Positions 50,471-63,502 are shown, numbered from the stretch's first letter. The stretch: 64,000 nt of DNA from Ecdyonurus torrentis (GCA_949318235.1 OX439133.1:31032129-31096128), one strand, 5' to 3'. Made by a program: numbers and translations. The notes: a model not told the origin generated them from the sequence alone.

Positions 50471-51348
50471 TGAAATAATATACGTACAATAATTGAAAAC
50501 ATAAATTTTATAAAATATTGCAAAAGAAAAAAAATTGATTTAATTTGATAATAAATTTGATGAGAAATTGAATGAAATTTATATTTTTAATTCAAAACAC
50601 AAAATGTTCTGTACACAAATTCAATAATAATTATACACAAGGTGTTATATACGCAATATTAATAGTGAATTCAATGAATATCAACACATTTTATAAATAA
50701 TAATGTTCACTGTACGTAAAAACAATGAGAAATAGATTTAATACACAAGATTTATTGAATAATTTAAGTAATAAATAGGATATAATGTCAATATTTATGT
50801 AACAAACACATTAAAAATTATGCAATGTTGAATAACTTAAACAAAGGTTTGTTATAGAAATGATCAGCTTCTAACAAACACACAAGTTAATGGACAAAAT
50901 TTAGGAATTGTAAACATAAGATATGATATATGCAATAAAAATAGTTAAATTAAATGAATATAATAACACATAAATGTATGTATTTGAAGAAAAGTAATAT
51001 ACAATACATTCAAACACTGAAAAATAGTTCAACAATACTGATTTTAATTGAATAAATTGTGTTTTAAAAATAAAATATAGTGAAAAGTTACAAGGAAATT
51101 AAGTAGTAACACTCAATTTAACTGAATGTGCACAAAGCTACGATAGAAATGGTAACTTCGTACAAAAATGACGACAAAATACATGAATACAGTATATTTA
51201 TAAGTAGCAATAAACAGAAAGGCTGCACAAATTATAATGAAATTTTTCAAAACACAATTGAAATATATATTTGATATAAATGACGCACAAATATAATATT
51301 AAATGAAGGGAAAACCAGGAAAAAGGTAAAAATGCACGAGAGAGTGCA

Positions 51349-51660
51349 TCAAAATATTATGATGTACGCACGTGGGGCGACAAACTGGTGTAAACACAGG
51401 GGGTAAATGACCTTGAACGAAGGTTGGACTCTTTTTGGTTGTGTCGTCACACAAGAGGGGAGTGGAATGAGGGGCGAGAAAAAATCTCGTAGAGTCTCGT
51501 TGATTGATGACGTCACAGATAGGACTTTTTTAAGACGGGAATGGTGGGTCGTTCGCCAGCAAGTGGCTGCGAACCGACTGACTTTGAAGGCTTGAAGGTC
51601 AGGCAGCATTGAATCGGGCATTGGCCCCTGTTGCCAATTTTCCCAAAAGATGATGCAATC
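51349..51660. other. GC-richer island inside the LARD
   Basis: Less A+T-rich than the rest of the interior (for example GGCGACAAACTGG, GAGGGGAGTGGAATGAGGGG, GATGACGTCACAG). A 114-codon minus-strand frame crosses it but matches nothing I recognise. Confidence 0.5.
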
Positions 51661-51827
51661 ACAGGAAAATTTGCAAAAATGATAAAATTTCACATTTTAG
51701 TCAAAAATTTAAATGAATAATCAGAAATATCACTGAGATTAAATATTATCATAAGAAAACACAGAAAATGTTAGAATATGGCACCAATTAATACATGAAA
51801 ACTAAGTACAGATGACAAAATTCATGA

Positions 51828-52210
51828 CCAAGTGGGTCAGGGTTCAGGTGCCAAAATTAATGAAAAAAGTTGACACAAAATTAAAAATTAAAATGTTAAA
51901 AGGTGTCAAAACTCATCCACTTTAAAGTTATGTTGAGAAAAGTTTATAATATTGATGCACAAAGGCGGATGATTAAAGATTTGGACAAAGTTATTGAGCG
52001 TGTGGTTTGGCCGTGCCGACCGCATGAGTCAGGTTCACGGGCAGTTTTTAGAAAAAAATTTCACCAAAATTAGAAAATTATTATGTCAATCAATGGCAAA
52101 AATCACTCACTTTATAAATTTGATGAGAAACGTTAATAATATTTGCGCACTAGGTGGATGATGACAGATTTCTAGGATGTGTGGGTGGCCATTGCCCATA
52201 CATACCGGTA
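51828..52210 (+). repeat. LARD 3' subterminal tandem repeat
   Basis: Two diverged units of about 195 bp: GGTCAGGGTTCAGG, AAACTCATCCACTTTAAAGT, CACAAAGGCGGATGAT, then GAGTCAGGTTCACGGG, AAATCACTCACTTTATAAAT, GCACTAGGTGGATGAT. Confidence 0.6.
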
Positions 52211-52585
52211 GGATCAAAACAAAGTTTAGATTTCACACACGTCAAAGTTTATATAATATATATGAGTGCCACAAAGTGAAAAAATAATGGCAATATGCAA
52301 ATATAGTAGGATGTCAGGATAATATAATAATGAGTTCAAAAGTTATACATGTGATTAGATATTATACATACATGTATATATTTAATGTAAAAAAAACACT
52401 ATGGCACACAAAACAAATTGAAAATGTGTGTAAATTAGAGTACTTAACCAGAGTAACCACTTATAATTGTAGTTGTGGACGAAAATCACAGAAGGCTTGA
52501 CAAATTACGTGAAATAAAAATTTTCAAAATTCACGCAAGTAATCCAGGCAATATGGCGCAAAAGGTAGATATCCCACTTCTGAAT

Positions 52586-53163
<578 letters not shown>

Positions 53164-53355
53164 TCAGCTTTTATCATCAATGGTCGAAGTACGTGTTTGT
53201 ATATATGAGATAAACATTTTCCAAACCTTATTTACTTTAACTATTTTTAAGTTTAACTTATTGTTATTTTAATATTGATATTTAATTTTTTTAATACTAA
53301 ATAATAAAATAAATATTTAAAGCTTTTATTATATTATTGAATATTATTAAAAATA

Positions 53356-54454
53356 TATATTCGATCTTGTCGCGAAAAAAATGTGTAACTCGTATTTTGT
53401 CAGGCGAAGCAAAATGTGTAAGTCGTTTTTTGTCACGCTAAGCAAAATGTGTAACTCGTATTTTGTCACGCGTAGCAAAATGTCTATCTCGTTTTTTATC
53501 ACGCGAAGCAAAATGTGTAACTCCACTTTTTGACAAAAATGAATTTTTTAATGTTTTGAATTCTTTGAATTATGTACTTCCTTGAGCTCATTTTTTATTG
53601 TTTGAATCGATTTATTTATTAAGTTATTGTTTATTTCTTATCGCTTCTCTTGGTCAATCTTAAAACGCATATTTAGTTATAAATTTAATCGCTAGGTGGC
53701 ACTTTTTTTATTTAAAAAATAATAGTTTTAAAAGAGAAGTACCAATGTTACAGAGTTTTAAAACTTATAACTAACTAATTTTATTGCCCTAATAATTTCA
53801 AATTGTTTACTTATGAGCTGTATTCTATATTTCTAAAATTATTAATTATTGAAAACAAGGAGCCTGTATTTTCAATAATCTCGTGATACATTTTTAAGAA
53901 TTATGTAATTATAATTTTATTTTAGTTGTTTCTTTGTACAGTTGGTGTGCAAATGTTTCGAAAAACACGTGGGCGTGTTAGTGTGGATATGATTACGTAA
54001 AATTAAGAACAATGACAAGAATAAGCCTATTTTTATTTAAATTTATGACATTAAAATTATTATTTATTTAAATAATGCACTTTTTAGCTTACCTAGTATA
54101 AAGTTTTAATAAAAGAAAAGCAATATTACTCATAAATCATGCATTTTGTTTGCTATAATAATATCTTGTAATAATTTTGTTTGAAAAATTAATTAAGCAT
54201 AAAAAATTAGGTTATTTAATATTTAAAACAATATTATATATAATATTTTTTTACAAACGCTTCTCCTGTAAAATTTCTTATTTACGACTTACACATTTTG
54301 CTACGCGTGACAAAAAACGACTTACACATTTTGCTACGCGTGACAAAATACGAGATACACATTTTACTTAGCGTGACAAAAAACGACTTACACATTTTGC
54401 TTCACCTGACAAAATACGAGTTACACATTTTTTTCGCAACATTATCGAATATAC
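53356..54454. mobile_element. Foldback element M (arms of five 33-bp units)
   Basis: Ends ATATTCGAT and ATCGAATAT. Each arm holds five 33-bp units: ATGTGTAA anchors at 53381, 53414, 53447, 53480 and 53513 on the left, and reversed at 54294, 54327, 54360, 54393 and 54426 on the right. Units alternate between an AACTCGTATTTTGTCA type and an AAGTCGTTTTTTGTCA type, joined by CRCGYRWAGCAAA. The middle, about 740 bp, is A+T-rich and non-coding. The architecture resembles Foldback elements, whose arms are built of short tandem repeats. Confidence 0.75.
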
Positions 54455-54869
54455 TTTTTTTTTAATATTAAATAATTTTTTTATTAAACTATTTGATTTT
54501 GTGAGCAACTAATTTCTTACACAGTAACTGTGTAATACTTCTGTCATTGTAAGGTTCAACAGTTAAGTAAATTTATCTGAAAGTTATGTTTTACGTCAAC
54601 CGTGCACTGAGAATACATGGGTTTAAGGGTTGTATATTGATGTCTGTGATCTCAATATCCAAGAAGAAAGATCCGAATCTTTTTGTTGCCAATTGAAAGT
54701 TCATAGTAACAACTACCTATTGATAGCATTTTCAGAATCCCGTGATATTTAGAAGAAGATTGTCTACAAATATCAAAAACTTTGTACTGTTATGTGCTCA
54801 AAAATAGTTTCTTTTATTAGTGTTATTTTATAAGGTGCCAAAAATCAAGTATGATGTAAAAAAACGCAA
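54455..54869. other. No recognisable feature
   Basis: Ordinary A+T-rich DNA. Confidence 0.5.
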
Positions 54870-55082
54870 CTCGTGACCATCAGTTAAGAGAGAAAAAAAT
54901 TAATGAAATCAACATGGGCTTGAACTTAAAAAAATATTAATTTAAAATCTAGCATGGTGATCCCACAATTTTTTCATATTTTTGAAGATATCTTTTTCAT
55001 GTATCACTGCAAAATTTCAGATTTTTCTTTATTTACAACTTTTTAGTCACATCCTGCAGTACCTGATGATTTCCCGCCTTAA
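54870..55082 (-). mobile_element. Family C MITE, partial copy C5
   Basis: Reverse C: TAGCATGGTGATCCCACAAT, TGTATCACTGCAAAATTTCA, CAGTACCTGATGATTTCCCG, CCTTAA. The far end is lost. Its TTAA (55079-55082) is also the boundary of G1. Confidence 0.65.
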
Positions 55083-55330
55083 AGGCGTAGAACACCTTGA
55101 ACAAAAAAGTTGCGTAATATCCTAACAAACCTGAAAATCAACGTTGATTTGGCCGGAGTCATTGATTTCTAATTTATTTTCCATTCACAAAATGCCGCTG
55201 CCGGTCATGGACGTCATTTTGTGAATGGAAAATAAATTAGAAATCAATGACTCCGGCCAAATCAACGTTGATTTTCAGGTTTGTTAGGATATTGCGCAAC
55301 TTTTTTGTTTAAGGTGTTCTACGCTTTTAA
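55079..55330. mobile_element. Family G foldback MITE, copy G1
   Basis: Near-perfect palindrome. Arms of 114 bp (55081-55194 with 55215-55328, coordinates summing to 110409, no indel) around a 20-bp loop. TTAA on both sides. Terminus AAAGGCGTAGAACACCTT. Confidence 0.88.
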
Positions 55331-55655
55331 GTCCTTTAAAGCTTTTTTTTTTTTTTTTTTTTTTTTTTAATAATAAAAGAGCAACATATTTCTAAACAAG
55401 GATTATCAATTGAATGCTTTTGACGAACACAAAATATATGTTCCATCTAGTGTATTTCTTTTGATAATGTTATGTGTGTAATGTTACTGTAAACTATTTA
55501 TGTCTAATAAATAAACATGTTATTGTTCATTCAATTATAATTCTAATTTATTTTACTGTATTAAGTATAAAATTAACGTTGCAAACTGCAGTAAAAGGTA
55601 AATGCGCGTAATATGAAATCTTACTGTGTATAAAAGTTAAATATTACTTTATATT
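55331..55655. other. No gene recognised
   Basis: Poly-T at 55345-55368, then A+T-rich sequence. Confidence 0.55.
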
Positions 55656-55960
55656 TATAGGGCAACCGCATGTTAAAGTTGACGCTATGTTGGATAACTC
55701 AATAATATTGGTGCGGCAGAGGAAAATAACTCATTTTGCCACTTTGAAAACACCATGCAACATTTTTGAGAGCATTGATGCTGTAAATATGTTGAGTAGC
55801 TCAAGTATAATAAGAAAAATAACAAACAAACAAAATATTAAATGATTTTCCAAAGAAAATTGCTTAAAACGAAGTTTGTACTATGCTGAGCAATGTTATT
55901 CACTACTCCAGTATGGCCTCCAAGCACATTAAATATGACATCATCCGCATATACCCTATA
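55656..55960 (+). mobile_element. Family E MITE, copy E7
   Basis: TATAGGGCAACCGCATG to CCGCATATACCCTATA, 305 bp, with GTTGACGCTATGTTGGATAA, GAGAGCATTGATGC, CTATGCTGAGCAATGTTATT and CACTACTCCAGTATGGCC. Confidence 0.8.
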
Positions 55961-56153
55961 AGTATATTTTAATATTACAATTTATTCAGATATAAGTAAA
56001 ATTGTAATTTAAAGTTCTAGTAAGCATAAAAGAGTTAATTTCCTGCAAGGTAAGTATATTTTTCTCTGTGTATATCCCAACCACTTAATTTTTTTAAATT
56101 GTTTATTTCTTTTTTGTTGGTTTATTTCTCTTATAAGTCTTACATAAAATTAG

Positions 56154-56400
56154 TATAGGGTGTATGCATTCAAGTAAAATTTGACGCAATGTTGGATCAC
56201 TTAATAACTTTGGCCGGTATAGGAAAATGACTCATTTTACCATAGTTTAAAAAAGTAATATTTTTTAGAGCATTGATGCTATTTATAGGTTTGGTTGTAT
56301 CTTAAAGTATATGTGAGAAAAATAATAATAACAAAAAATTTGCCGATTTCCCAAAGAAAATCGCAAAAAAATAAAGTTTGTCCTCTATGATGTCCTATGT
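56154..56400 (+). mobile_element. Family E MITE, copy E8 (right end lost)
   Basis: TATAGGGTGTATGCATTCAA, TGACGCAATGTTGGATCACT, AGAGCATTGATGC and AAGTTTGTCCTCTATGATG; it then breaks off. Confidence 0.7.
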
Positions 56401-57967
56401 TAACTTCTACTATTTAAAATTTATTTAAAAATAATAATAATAATAAATAAAATAAATAAATAAAACAAATAAAAAATTAAATAGACTAACCCTATGTAGC
56501 CCAGATATTTTTGCGTTTGTTTCTATAATTTCTTTTTAACAGATCTGTGGCTGATTCCATTAACAATGAAAAAAACATATCATGAAAGCTTTGTAGAAGA
56601 AAAGTGATTTTAAAAATTTCATAATTTATTAAGAAGGCCCCCTTTTTTTCTACATATAATTTATTAATTTAATGTTGTTTGATGTTTCAGTATCTAATAT
56701 GTAAAAAAAAAAAAAAAGAAAAAAAAAAAAAATCTGCAAATTTTAATCACATTACCATAGCACCTCATTTTCAGTGTTCATACAATTACTTAACATACAT
56801 AATATTCTTTTCCATGTCTAAATGTTAACATTTTCATAATTATATATAAAATTTTTGAGAGACTTGTTAAAACAAATTTAAGTAGTAAACACCACATGTT
56901 GTACAAATAACATAAAATTTTTCACGTATATATAAAACGAAAGCACTTCTAACTTTGAGGTTCACCGCATTTCCAAGCGTATAAAATACAGTATAAACAA
57001 AATAAATGTATATAAAAATGAGAGAGAGAGAGAAAAAAAATGTTGAAAATTGTGTGCAAACACGTATAGAGATGAAACATGGTTTGTGAAGAAGAGAAAG
57101 TATTTTTGATGAAATAAAATAATATTTTGCTTTTCTTGAAACCTTTTTTTTTTTTTTTTTTTTTTTTTTTTGCCTGTAGCCATATACACAATACAAATAG
57201 ATGTGCAAAGTATGTGGGAAAATGAACTTTCATAAGAACGAGATAGCAGTATTATAAATATGAATGTAAAATTTTAGTTATAAAAATTGTTTATTATTGT
57301 TGAGGTATAAGGTATTAAGCGTCACTGCTATGTTTGTTAATTAGCATAAAATTAACTTAAATTTAGTCTTTTTTATTTTATTTACTTGCGGTAAAATTAG
57401 TGTTTTTACAACTTTATTACTTTTCTCTGGTTTAAATAGTCCATTAAACCTCTGTTTAAACCTTGAAAAAAAGAAATGAAATTGCAGATTAAAATGCGCT
57501 TCTTCCCTGAAAGATTTTTTTTTTTTGGGCTCACATATGGTGTTAATGTGCAAGCCAAAGTAAAAAAAAAAAACCAATTTAATCAAAATAAGATACACAT
57601 TGTCACCGATTAATTTTTTTTTTATATTAACCTACTTTATATTAACCTATGTTATTTAATACTATAATTAATTGTTATTATAAAAAAAATGCTTTTTACC
57701 TTGGTTTTTATGACATAACGAAGGTGTAATAATGTTAACTTTTAAAATATAATATAAAACTATGTACTATATCCATGGTAAATGTATTTATTTTGTCTTT
57801 AAATTGCATATAAAAAATATATTTGATTACACAATATCGATAAAATCAGAGATAGAGAGAGAAAATGAGCGGTCCCTTCGAACTATTTAGAAACCTATAT
57901 AACAAATTATATAGATGCGGGTATTTTTTTTATTTTTTTTTATTCAAAGATTAATGATGGAAGAGAA

Positions 57968-58005
<38 letters not shown>

Positions 58006-58480
58006 AAATTAAAGCGGCACAACAACACAAACTTTGTATGTATATACGTATAACTGTATTAATTCAACTAAAATAGTTTCCTTCTCGATTATACCGTAAA
58101 AATTTGAACTTTGTAAACTTCTCTTTTGATTTTCGCTATTTTTTCAAGCCGCTAAAATTTATTTGACTCACTTTTTACTTAATAAATTGTCTTATTTTTT
58201 ACACTATTCAAGTAATTATTTTATTTGTTTTTATCCAAGAAACAGCTATGCAATTTTACTAGCCCACTACTTTCATGGTGGTACATACAGCGTTACATCA
58301 TTTATATGAGAATTTACCAAGCATTTTTTATAATGCGTTTTCCTAAAATATTAAAAAAAAAAAAAAAAAAATCTTAAAATTTAAATGGTAAAATATACTT
58401 ACACTAATCTGTGCAACAAAACGGTATTTTAATAAAATTAAGTGAAAGAAAAATATGATTTTAATAAATATTTATTAATT
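56401..58480. other. No gene recognised; homopolymers
   Basis: Poly-T (57144-57170), several poly-A tracts (56702-56732, 57973-58003, 58353-58371) and short GA runs. Overlapping open frames at 56867-57233 arise from poly-T and are not supported. Confidence 0.55.
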
Positions 58481-58800
58481 TTAAGGTGGGAAATCAGGTA
58501 CTGCGGTATTTGACTAAAAAATTTGTTAATAAAAAAAAAATGAAATTTTGCACAGTGATACAATCTTCAAAAATGTAAAAAAAAATTTAGGGTTTCACCA
58601 TGCTAGATTTTAAATTATGATTTTTTTGAAGTGTTAGTCCCATAAGAGTCCATGTTAATTTCAATAATTATTTTCTCTCTTCTGAAAATTATACCATAGG
58701 TAACTGGTAACTGTTACTGTTAACTTTTAAATGGCATCATAAAGTTTACAATTTTTCTTTTTAATTTTTGAGATACTAGCCATCTATATACAACCCTTAA
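58481..58800 (+). mobile_element. Family C MITE, copy C3
   Basis: TTAAGGTGGGAAATCAGGTA to ATACAACCCTTAA, 320 bp, with GAAATTTTGCACAGTGATAC, ACCATGCTAGATTTTAAATT and AAATGGCATCATAAAG. Confidence 0.85.
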
Positions 58801-60133
58801 TAATAATTCTGACTCTTATATATTTATCGTATAGTAAATTGAAATAACGATTATAGTGATAACAGTAAACCACAACTGTAACGAAATATTCCTGCTTGAT
58901 AAAATAAATGTATTACAATTATCATTAGCAGTAATTTCAAATAAATTGTTTAAGATAGGGCACGTCCAACACATTACAAAACTAATAATTGTCAACTGGT
59001 TAAATATATTACTTTTATTTAACGTTTACAATAATATATATCATTTTTATGTATTGAAACTTATTTATGCAAAAATTTATATTGTTTATTTAGCACTAAA
59101 AATTGAAGTAGAAATTTGTGGTCATGGTTTCAAATTGCTATATAATAAAAGTATTAATTAAAAATAATAATTGTCGTGACTTATGGATGCTTGCATGAAA
59201 TTAGAGCCCCTTTACACGATCTACATGATATGAGGCACTAATTAATACACTAATAATAGTTAAATATACATTGTCCAGCATAGAACAAACTTTATTTTTG
59301 TTTTTTAATATTTTCGTAGGAAATTTAATGTTATACCTACAATTTAATTTTTCTCGTTTAAAAATGTCTTATTTTTTCGTTATAAATAACATTTAATCTA
59401 TTTTTTAATTTGAAAAAATTTAAACATAATATTTATAATACTAGAAAATATAAAATGATTATACATTGAACAGTATTTTGTTCTTTGCTGTTTCTTTCGT
59501 ACAAACCCAAGAAGTGTTAAAAATTTATATTTAATAACTAATTATAAATATTGAATAATATTTAAATAACTTTATTTTTATAAATAAATATAAAAATTAA
59601 GATTTATTAACAAATCTTTTAAAACTAAAATTACATATTTATATTTTAAACAAATTACATACAAATAATTTATTTGATTTACTTTCATAATAATATTTTG
59701 AATTTAATTTTAAATTAATATTACAAATTATAACAAATATTTCATAAGTAGTGTTAAAAACAACTTCAATTACTTTTCATTATCCTTTGCCATAGTTGGA
59801 AATCATTATCGTTTCAAAAGTTCTACAATTTATAATATATTTATATTTTATATATATAATTTTTTTTACTTAAATATATGGAATAATAATCATAATGATT
59901 GACATATACAGTAATTAGCAGTTACTATTAAAGATTTGTTATTATTTTAGTTATTGCAGTTAACAATTATAAAAATATTTATCATAATATTAAATTTCAC
60001 AGAAGTTTGATTTCATTTTATCGTACAAAAATGTCGATTATTTTTACAAAATATTAGCTAAAAATGACTCACTACCATTATGTAATATTAAAGGTTAAGC
60101 TATGCCTCGTAAACCCAATAATAATTTACAATG
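58801..60133. other. No gene recognised; small E fragment
   Basis: A 101-codon open frame (58856-59161) has no recognisable family. 59268-59300 (minus) ATTGTCCAGCATAGAACAAA matches the middle of family E. The rest is A+T-rich. Confidence 0.5.
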
Positions 60134-60335
60134 GAGATTATCGGTTTAGAGCGCGCGGGGGAGGCTAAGGGTCCTCTAATTTAACATTACGCTTATGGGG
60201 AACAACACATTTTAGCGATTTTTGAGAAAACTACTACACCGATTCCGGAGTTATTTAAATGAGAAATACTAGACACACTTTTACGTGCTTTAAGCCATAG
60301 AAATTTTTAAAGAATTTTATAAACCAATAACCTCT
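60134..60335 (+). mobile_element. Family F MITE, copy F2 (complete)
   Basis: GAGATTATCGGTTTA at the left and TAAACCAATAACCTC-type sequence at the right form about 15-bp inverted ends. The interior matches F1 (CTAATTTAACATTACGCTTA, GAGAAATACTAGACACAC). Confidence 0.75.
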
Positions 60336-60384
60336 ATTATAATGAAACTTGCTGTGAAGCGCTCTATTAATAGTCGTAATTCTT

Positions 60385-60700
60385 TTAAAGGCTTAGAACA
60401 CTTTACACAAAAAAAAGTTGTGTTATATCCTAAAATACCTAAATATGAACGTTGATTTGGCCAGTCATTGATTTCTAATTTATTTTCTATTCAAAAATGG
60501 CACGAGCGGGTAATGACATCACAGCTCACTTCTTTTACGCGCGCGTGGACCAGGCTAGCTGTGACGTCATTGCCCGATCGCACTATTTTGTGGATATAAA
60601 ATAAATTAAAAATCAATGACTCCAGCCAAATCAAATTTGATATTCAGGTTTGTTAGGATATTAAACAAATTTTTTGTTCGAGGTGTTCTACGCCTTTATA
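60385..60700. mobile_element. Family G foldback MITE, copy G2
   Basis: TTAAAGGCTTAGAACACTTT to GAGGTGTTCTACGCCTTTA. The arms are like G1 but diverged, with extra inner palindrome AATGACATCACAGCT/AGCTGTGACGTCATT around a GC-rich loop (ACGCGCGCGTGG). Confidence 0.8.
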
Positions 60701-61416
60701 ATATTGGCGAAGGTAGAAAAAAATACAGTATAGCAAAAAACAAACAAATAAACAAAAACTAATAATGATTTTTGCATAGTCAGAATGACTAAAACTACCT
60801 AAAATTTAAAGAAAAAAAATCAAGTATATTGCAATATATATAATTAATGTAGTTGATGCTTATAATCTAATAGTAATACCTATTGATTTCTAACGCTTGG
60901 TTTGTAGTTGTGGTAAACAATAATAATATTAATTTTCTATTCCATTTTAACTTTTCTTATCTTTTTTTTTTTTTTTTTTTTTTTTATCTGTCGTGTCCTA
61001 TGTCCACAAAAGAAGAATCTGATTTAACACGTAAATTAATGTATGTTAAATTGAATCTAAATAATATTATTTAATTGTTTGTTCTTTATTTAAGTAAGTG
61101 AAGTTAAAAATTATAGAATTTTTTTTGAAATTATCATATAATTATTTATAAGATGTTTTTCAAAACATATATTTGCTAATTAATTCTAAATATTTCTAAT
61201 AAAAATAATATGATATTATAGATAATATTATAACAAAAATGACTTACTTTTACTATATATTATTAAATTTCTCTAGTGACCAGCAAATTATTTGCAATGA
61301 AACTTACTGTTAAAGTGCTCCAGTTAAAACCATAAAATCATTATTGCTGAGTTAACTTTATTGTAAGAAAGGCTTTTTCTGAGTTTTCCATATTTTAGTA
61401 TTTGAGAGATTACTGA
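60701..61416. other. No recognisable feature
   Basis: A+T-rich; poly-T at 60963-60985. Confidence 0.55.
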
Positions 61417-61761
61417 TTAAGGCTGGAAATCAGGTACTGCGGGATTTGATTAAAAAAAAAAAATTAAGAAAGATAAATCTGAAAATTTGCTCAGTAATAC
61501 TTTAAGATTTGGTCTCTTCAAAATTTTAAAAAGTTTGGGGGTCACCCATGCTAGATTTTATGTTATGATCTTTTGAATGTTATAGTCCCATAAGAGCCCA
61601 TGTTAATTTCAATATACATTTTCTATCTTATTTGATGTTTACGGGTTCTGAAAATTTTATCATAGGTAGCTGTTACTATTAACTTTGAAATGGCATCGTA
61701 AAGTTTGCAAGCTTTCTCTTTATATTTTGGGATTCTATAGCCATCAATACACAACCCTTAA
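61417..61761 (+). mobile_element. Family C MITE, copy C4
   Basis: TTAAGGCTGGAAATCAGGTA to ACACAACCCTTAA, 345 bp, with TGCGGGATTTGA, GGTCACCCATGCTAGATTTT, CGGGTTCTGAAAATTTTATC and TTTGAAATGGCATCGTAAAG. Confidence 0.85.
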
Positions 61762-62883
61762 TTTAGCTAATTGTAATTAGTATTTAATACTTCTAAATCA
61801 TTTCTAATTTCATGTCCAATGCTTGAATCGTGCTTTCTTGCTTAGAACTAATGTGAAACTGCATAAAGATTTTAATTTATTTTAATTGTACATATTACGT
61901 ATAATCACATTTAATAAATAATTTTATTTTTTAATTACATTTATATAATAAAAATCTATAGATAGTTATTTTAGAACTAAATATTATTATAACATACGTT
62001 ATATTTTATTTAAAAATTATAAACAAATTATTTTTAAATATTTTAAATAAAAAAAATGATTCACTATCATATTTCTTATAAAGTCAGTAATTTACAATTA
62101 GAATTAAACTTACCGGTGAAACGCTCTAGTTATAACCATAACGTACGAATAATTTTTTTTTTTTTTCACTTTAACTTGTTTCATTCGACTGCACTGATTG
62201 TATGCTTCGGGCACTAATTGAACACTAAATCATCAGAAAGTTTTGCTGCATTCGGAGATTTTGTCAGTGCCAACTTGATTCACATAATTTATATATGTAA
62301 AATTTATAGGTAGAAAATATGTTTTCAGAAATTTGTATATAATTGTTTACATTATATACAGGATATTATACTGTATATTATATAATATTATAATTGTAGT
62401 TATCAGTATTGTATTTTTGTATGCCATTGGTATTGTTCAAAATATATTTTTAACACAGGGTAGAGGCTCAGTATCAAAATTTCATAAATTTAAAAAAATG
62501 CTTTTGTGGCATGGAATATTACTTAATCATAAAAACATCTCCCTAATAAATATTGAAATAAATTAATAAAATCCATCAATAATGAGACCAATTTTATTTA
62601 TGTTTCCTAGTAGTCCTTTATAAAAGTTAAGCCATATTACTAAAAATGATTTTTGATGCACAACTGATGGTCGGATCCTCTCCAGGTGCCCGCATCCTAT
62701 TTACTCATTTCTATAACCTTACGTCCCTCTGAGTGAGGACAAATAATCAATACGGCTCGGACGAGTCAATATCAATCACTTTCTATAATTGATACATTGA
62801 TTATGATTAGTGACAGACCAAATATTTTAAAATTATAAATATTAAAATAATAAAATAACGCGTAAATTTTATGACAATTTATT
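61762..62883. other. No recognisable feature
   Basis: A+T-rich; a GC-richer patch at 62665-62775 has no identifiable content. Confidence 0.5.
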
Positions 62884-62910
62884 CAAAGGAGGGGGGGGGG
62901 GGAAACCTTA

Positions 62911-62945
<35 letters not shown>

Positions 62946-63247
62946 AGCAGTGTTTTGGGTCTAAATTTGGTGTCATTGTGTATAGCTAAGGGTCACACCT
63001 AGCCGTAATTAACATTTCATGATGTTTGACTGTCGCGAAAAAAAGAAAGAAAAATGTTGAAATTAACATTGGGCCTTATCGGCTTAAAATTTCAACAAAT
63101 CATATAAAATTAATTTGCACATTGACCCCCCAAAATTTTTTATATTTGAAATTTTTGCAAGCTGAAGTATCATTGTGCAAAATTCCAGATTTTTTTGACA
63201 AGAAAAGTTTAAATCTAATGGCCGACGTCGGTCCTCTACTCCATTAA
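62884..63247 (-). mobile_element. Family B MITE, copy B6
   Basis: Reverse B: a poly-G run and poly-A replace the left terminus, then GTGTTTTGGGTCTAAATTTG, AGGGTCACACCTAGCCG, ATTGACCCCCCAAAA, GGCCGACGTCGGTCCTCTAC and TCCATTAA. Confidence 0.75.
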
Positions 63248-63502
63248 ACTATTTTCAATTATAATTTATACTATTACTGTTCACATTATAATAATAAATA
63301 ATCATTTTTATTGAGAAGCCTCAATACATAAACACACACGGCTACCAGACATGGGCATGAGCGTCTTGTTTGAGCGACGCTCACCTGAGCGTGCTCAAAT
63401 ATTGAGAGATATCTATCAATTTAAAATTCCAAGTAAAAAATTATATCTTCTCTATAAAGTTTGCTATTTCTTTAACCAGACTTCTGGCCAACTTCAGATT
63501 AT
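63248..63502. other. LINE-end-like fragment and flanking duplication
   Basis: 63285-63330 (ATAATAATAAATAATC, TTTTTATTGAGAAGCC) weakly resembles the LINE 3' end at 21046. 63447-63500 recurs at 63821-63886 on the other side of A4. Confidence 0.4.

Noticed and set aside
51349..51693. 114-codon minus-strand frame as a retrotransposon gene
   Set aside because: No gag, protease, RT or integrase motif could be found in it.
53381..53525. CRISPR-like regular 33-bp array
   Set aside because: There are no variable spacers; whole units repeat, the mirror array at 54290-54440 is inverted, and the DNA is eukaryotic.
57144..57233. Lysine-rich frames over poly-T at 56867-57233
   Set aside because: Generated by a homopolymer and open in all three frames.
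58856..59161. 101-codon frame as a gene
   Set aside because: A+T-rich composition like its surroundings, no recognisable domain and no splice or start context.
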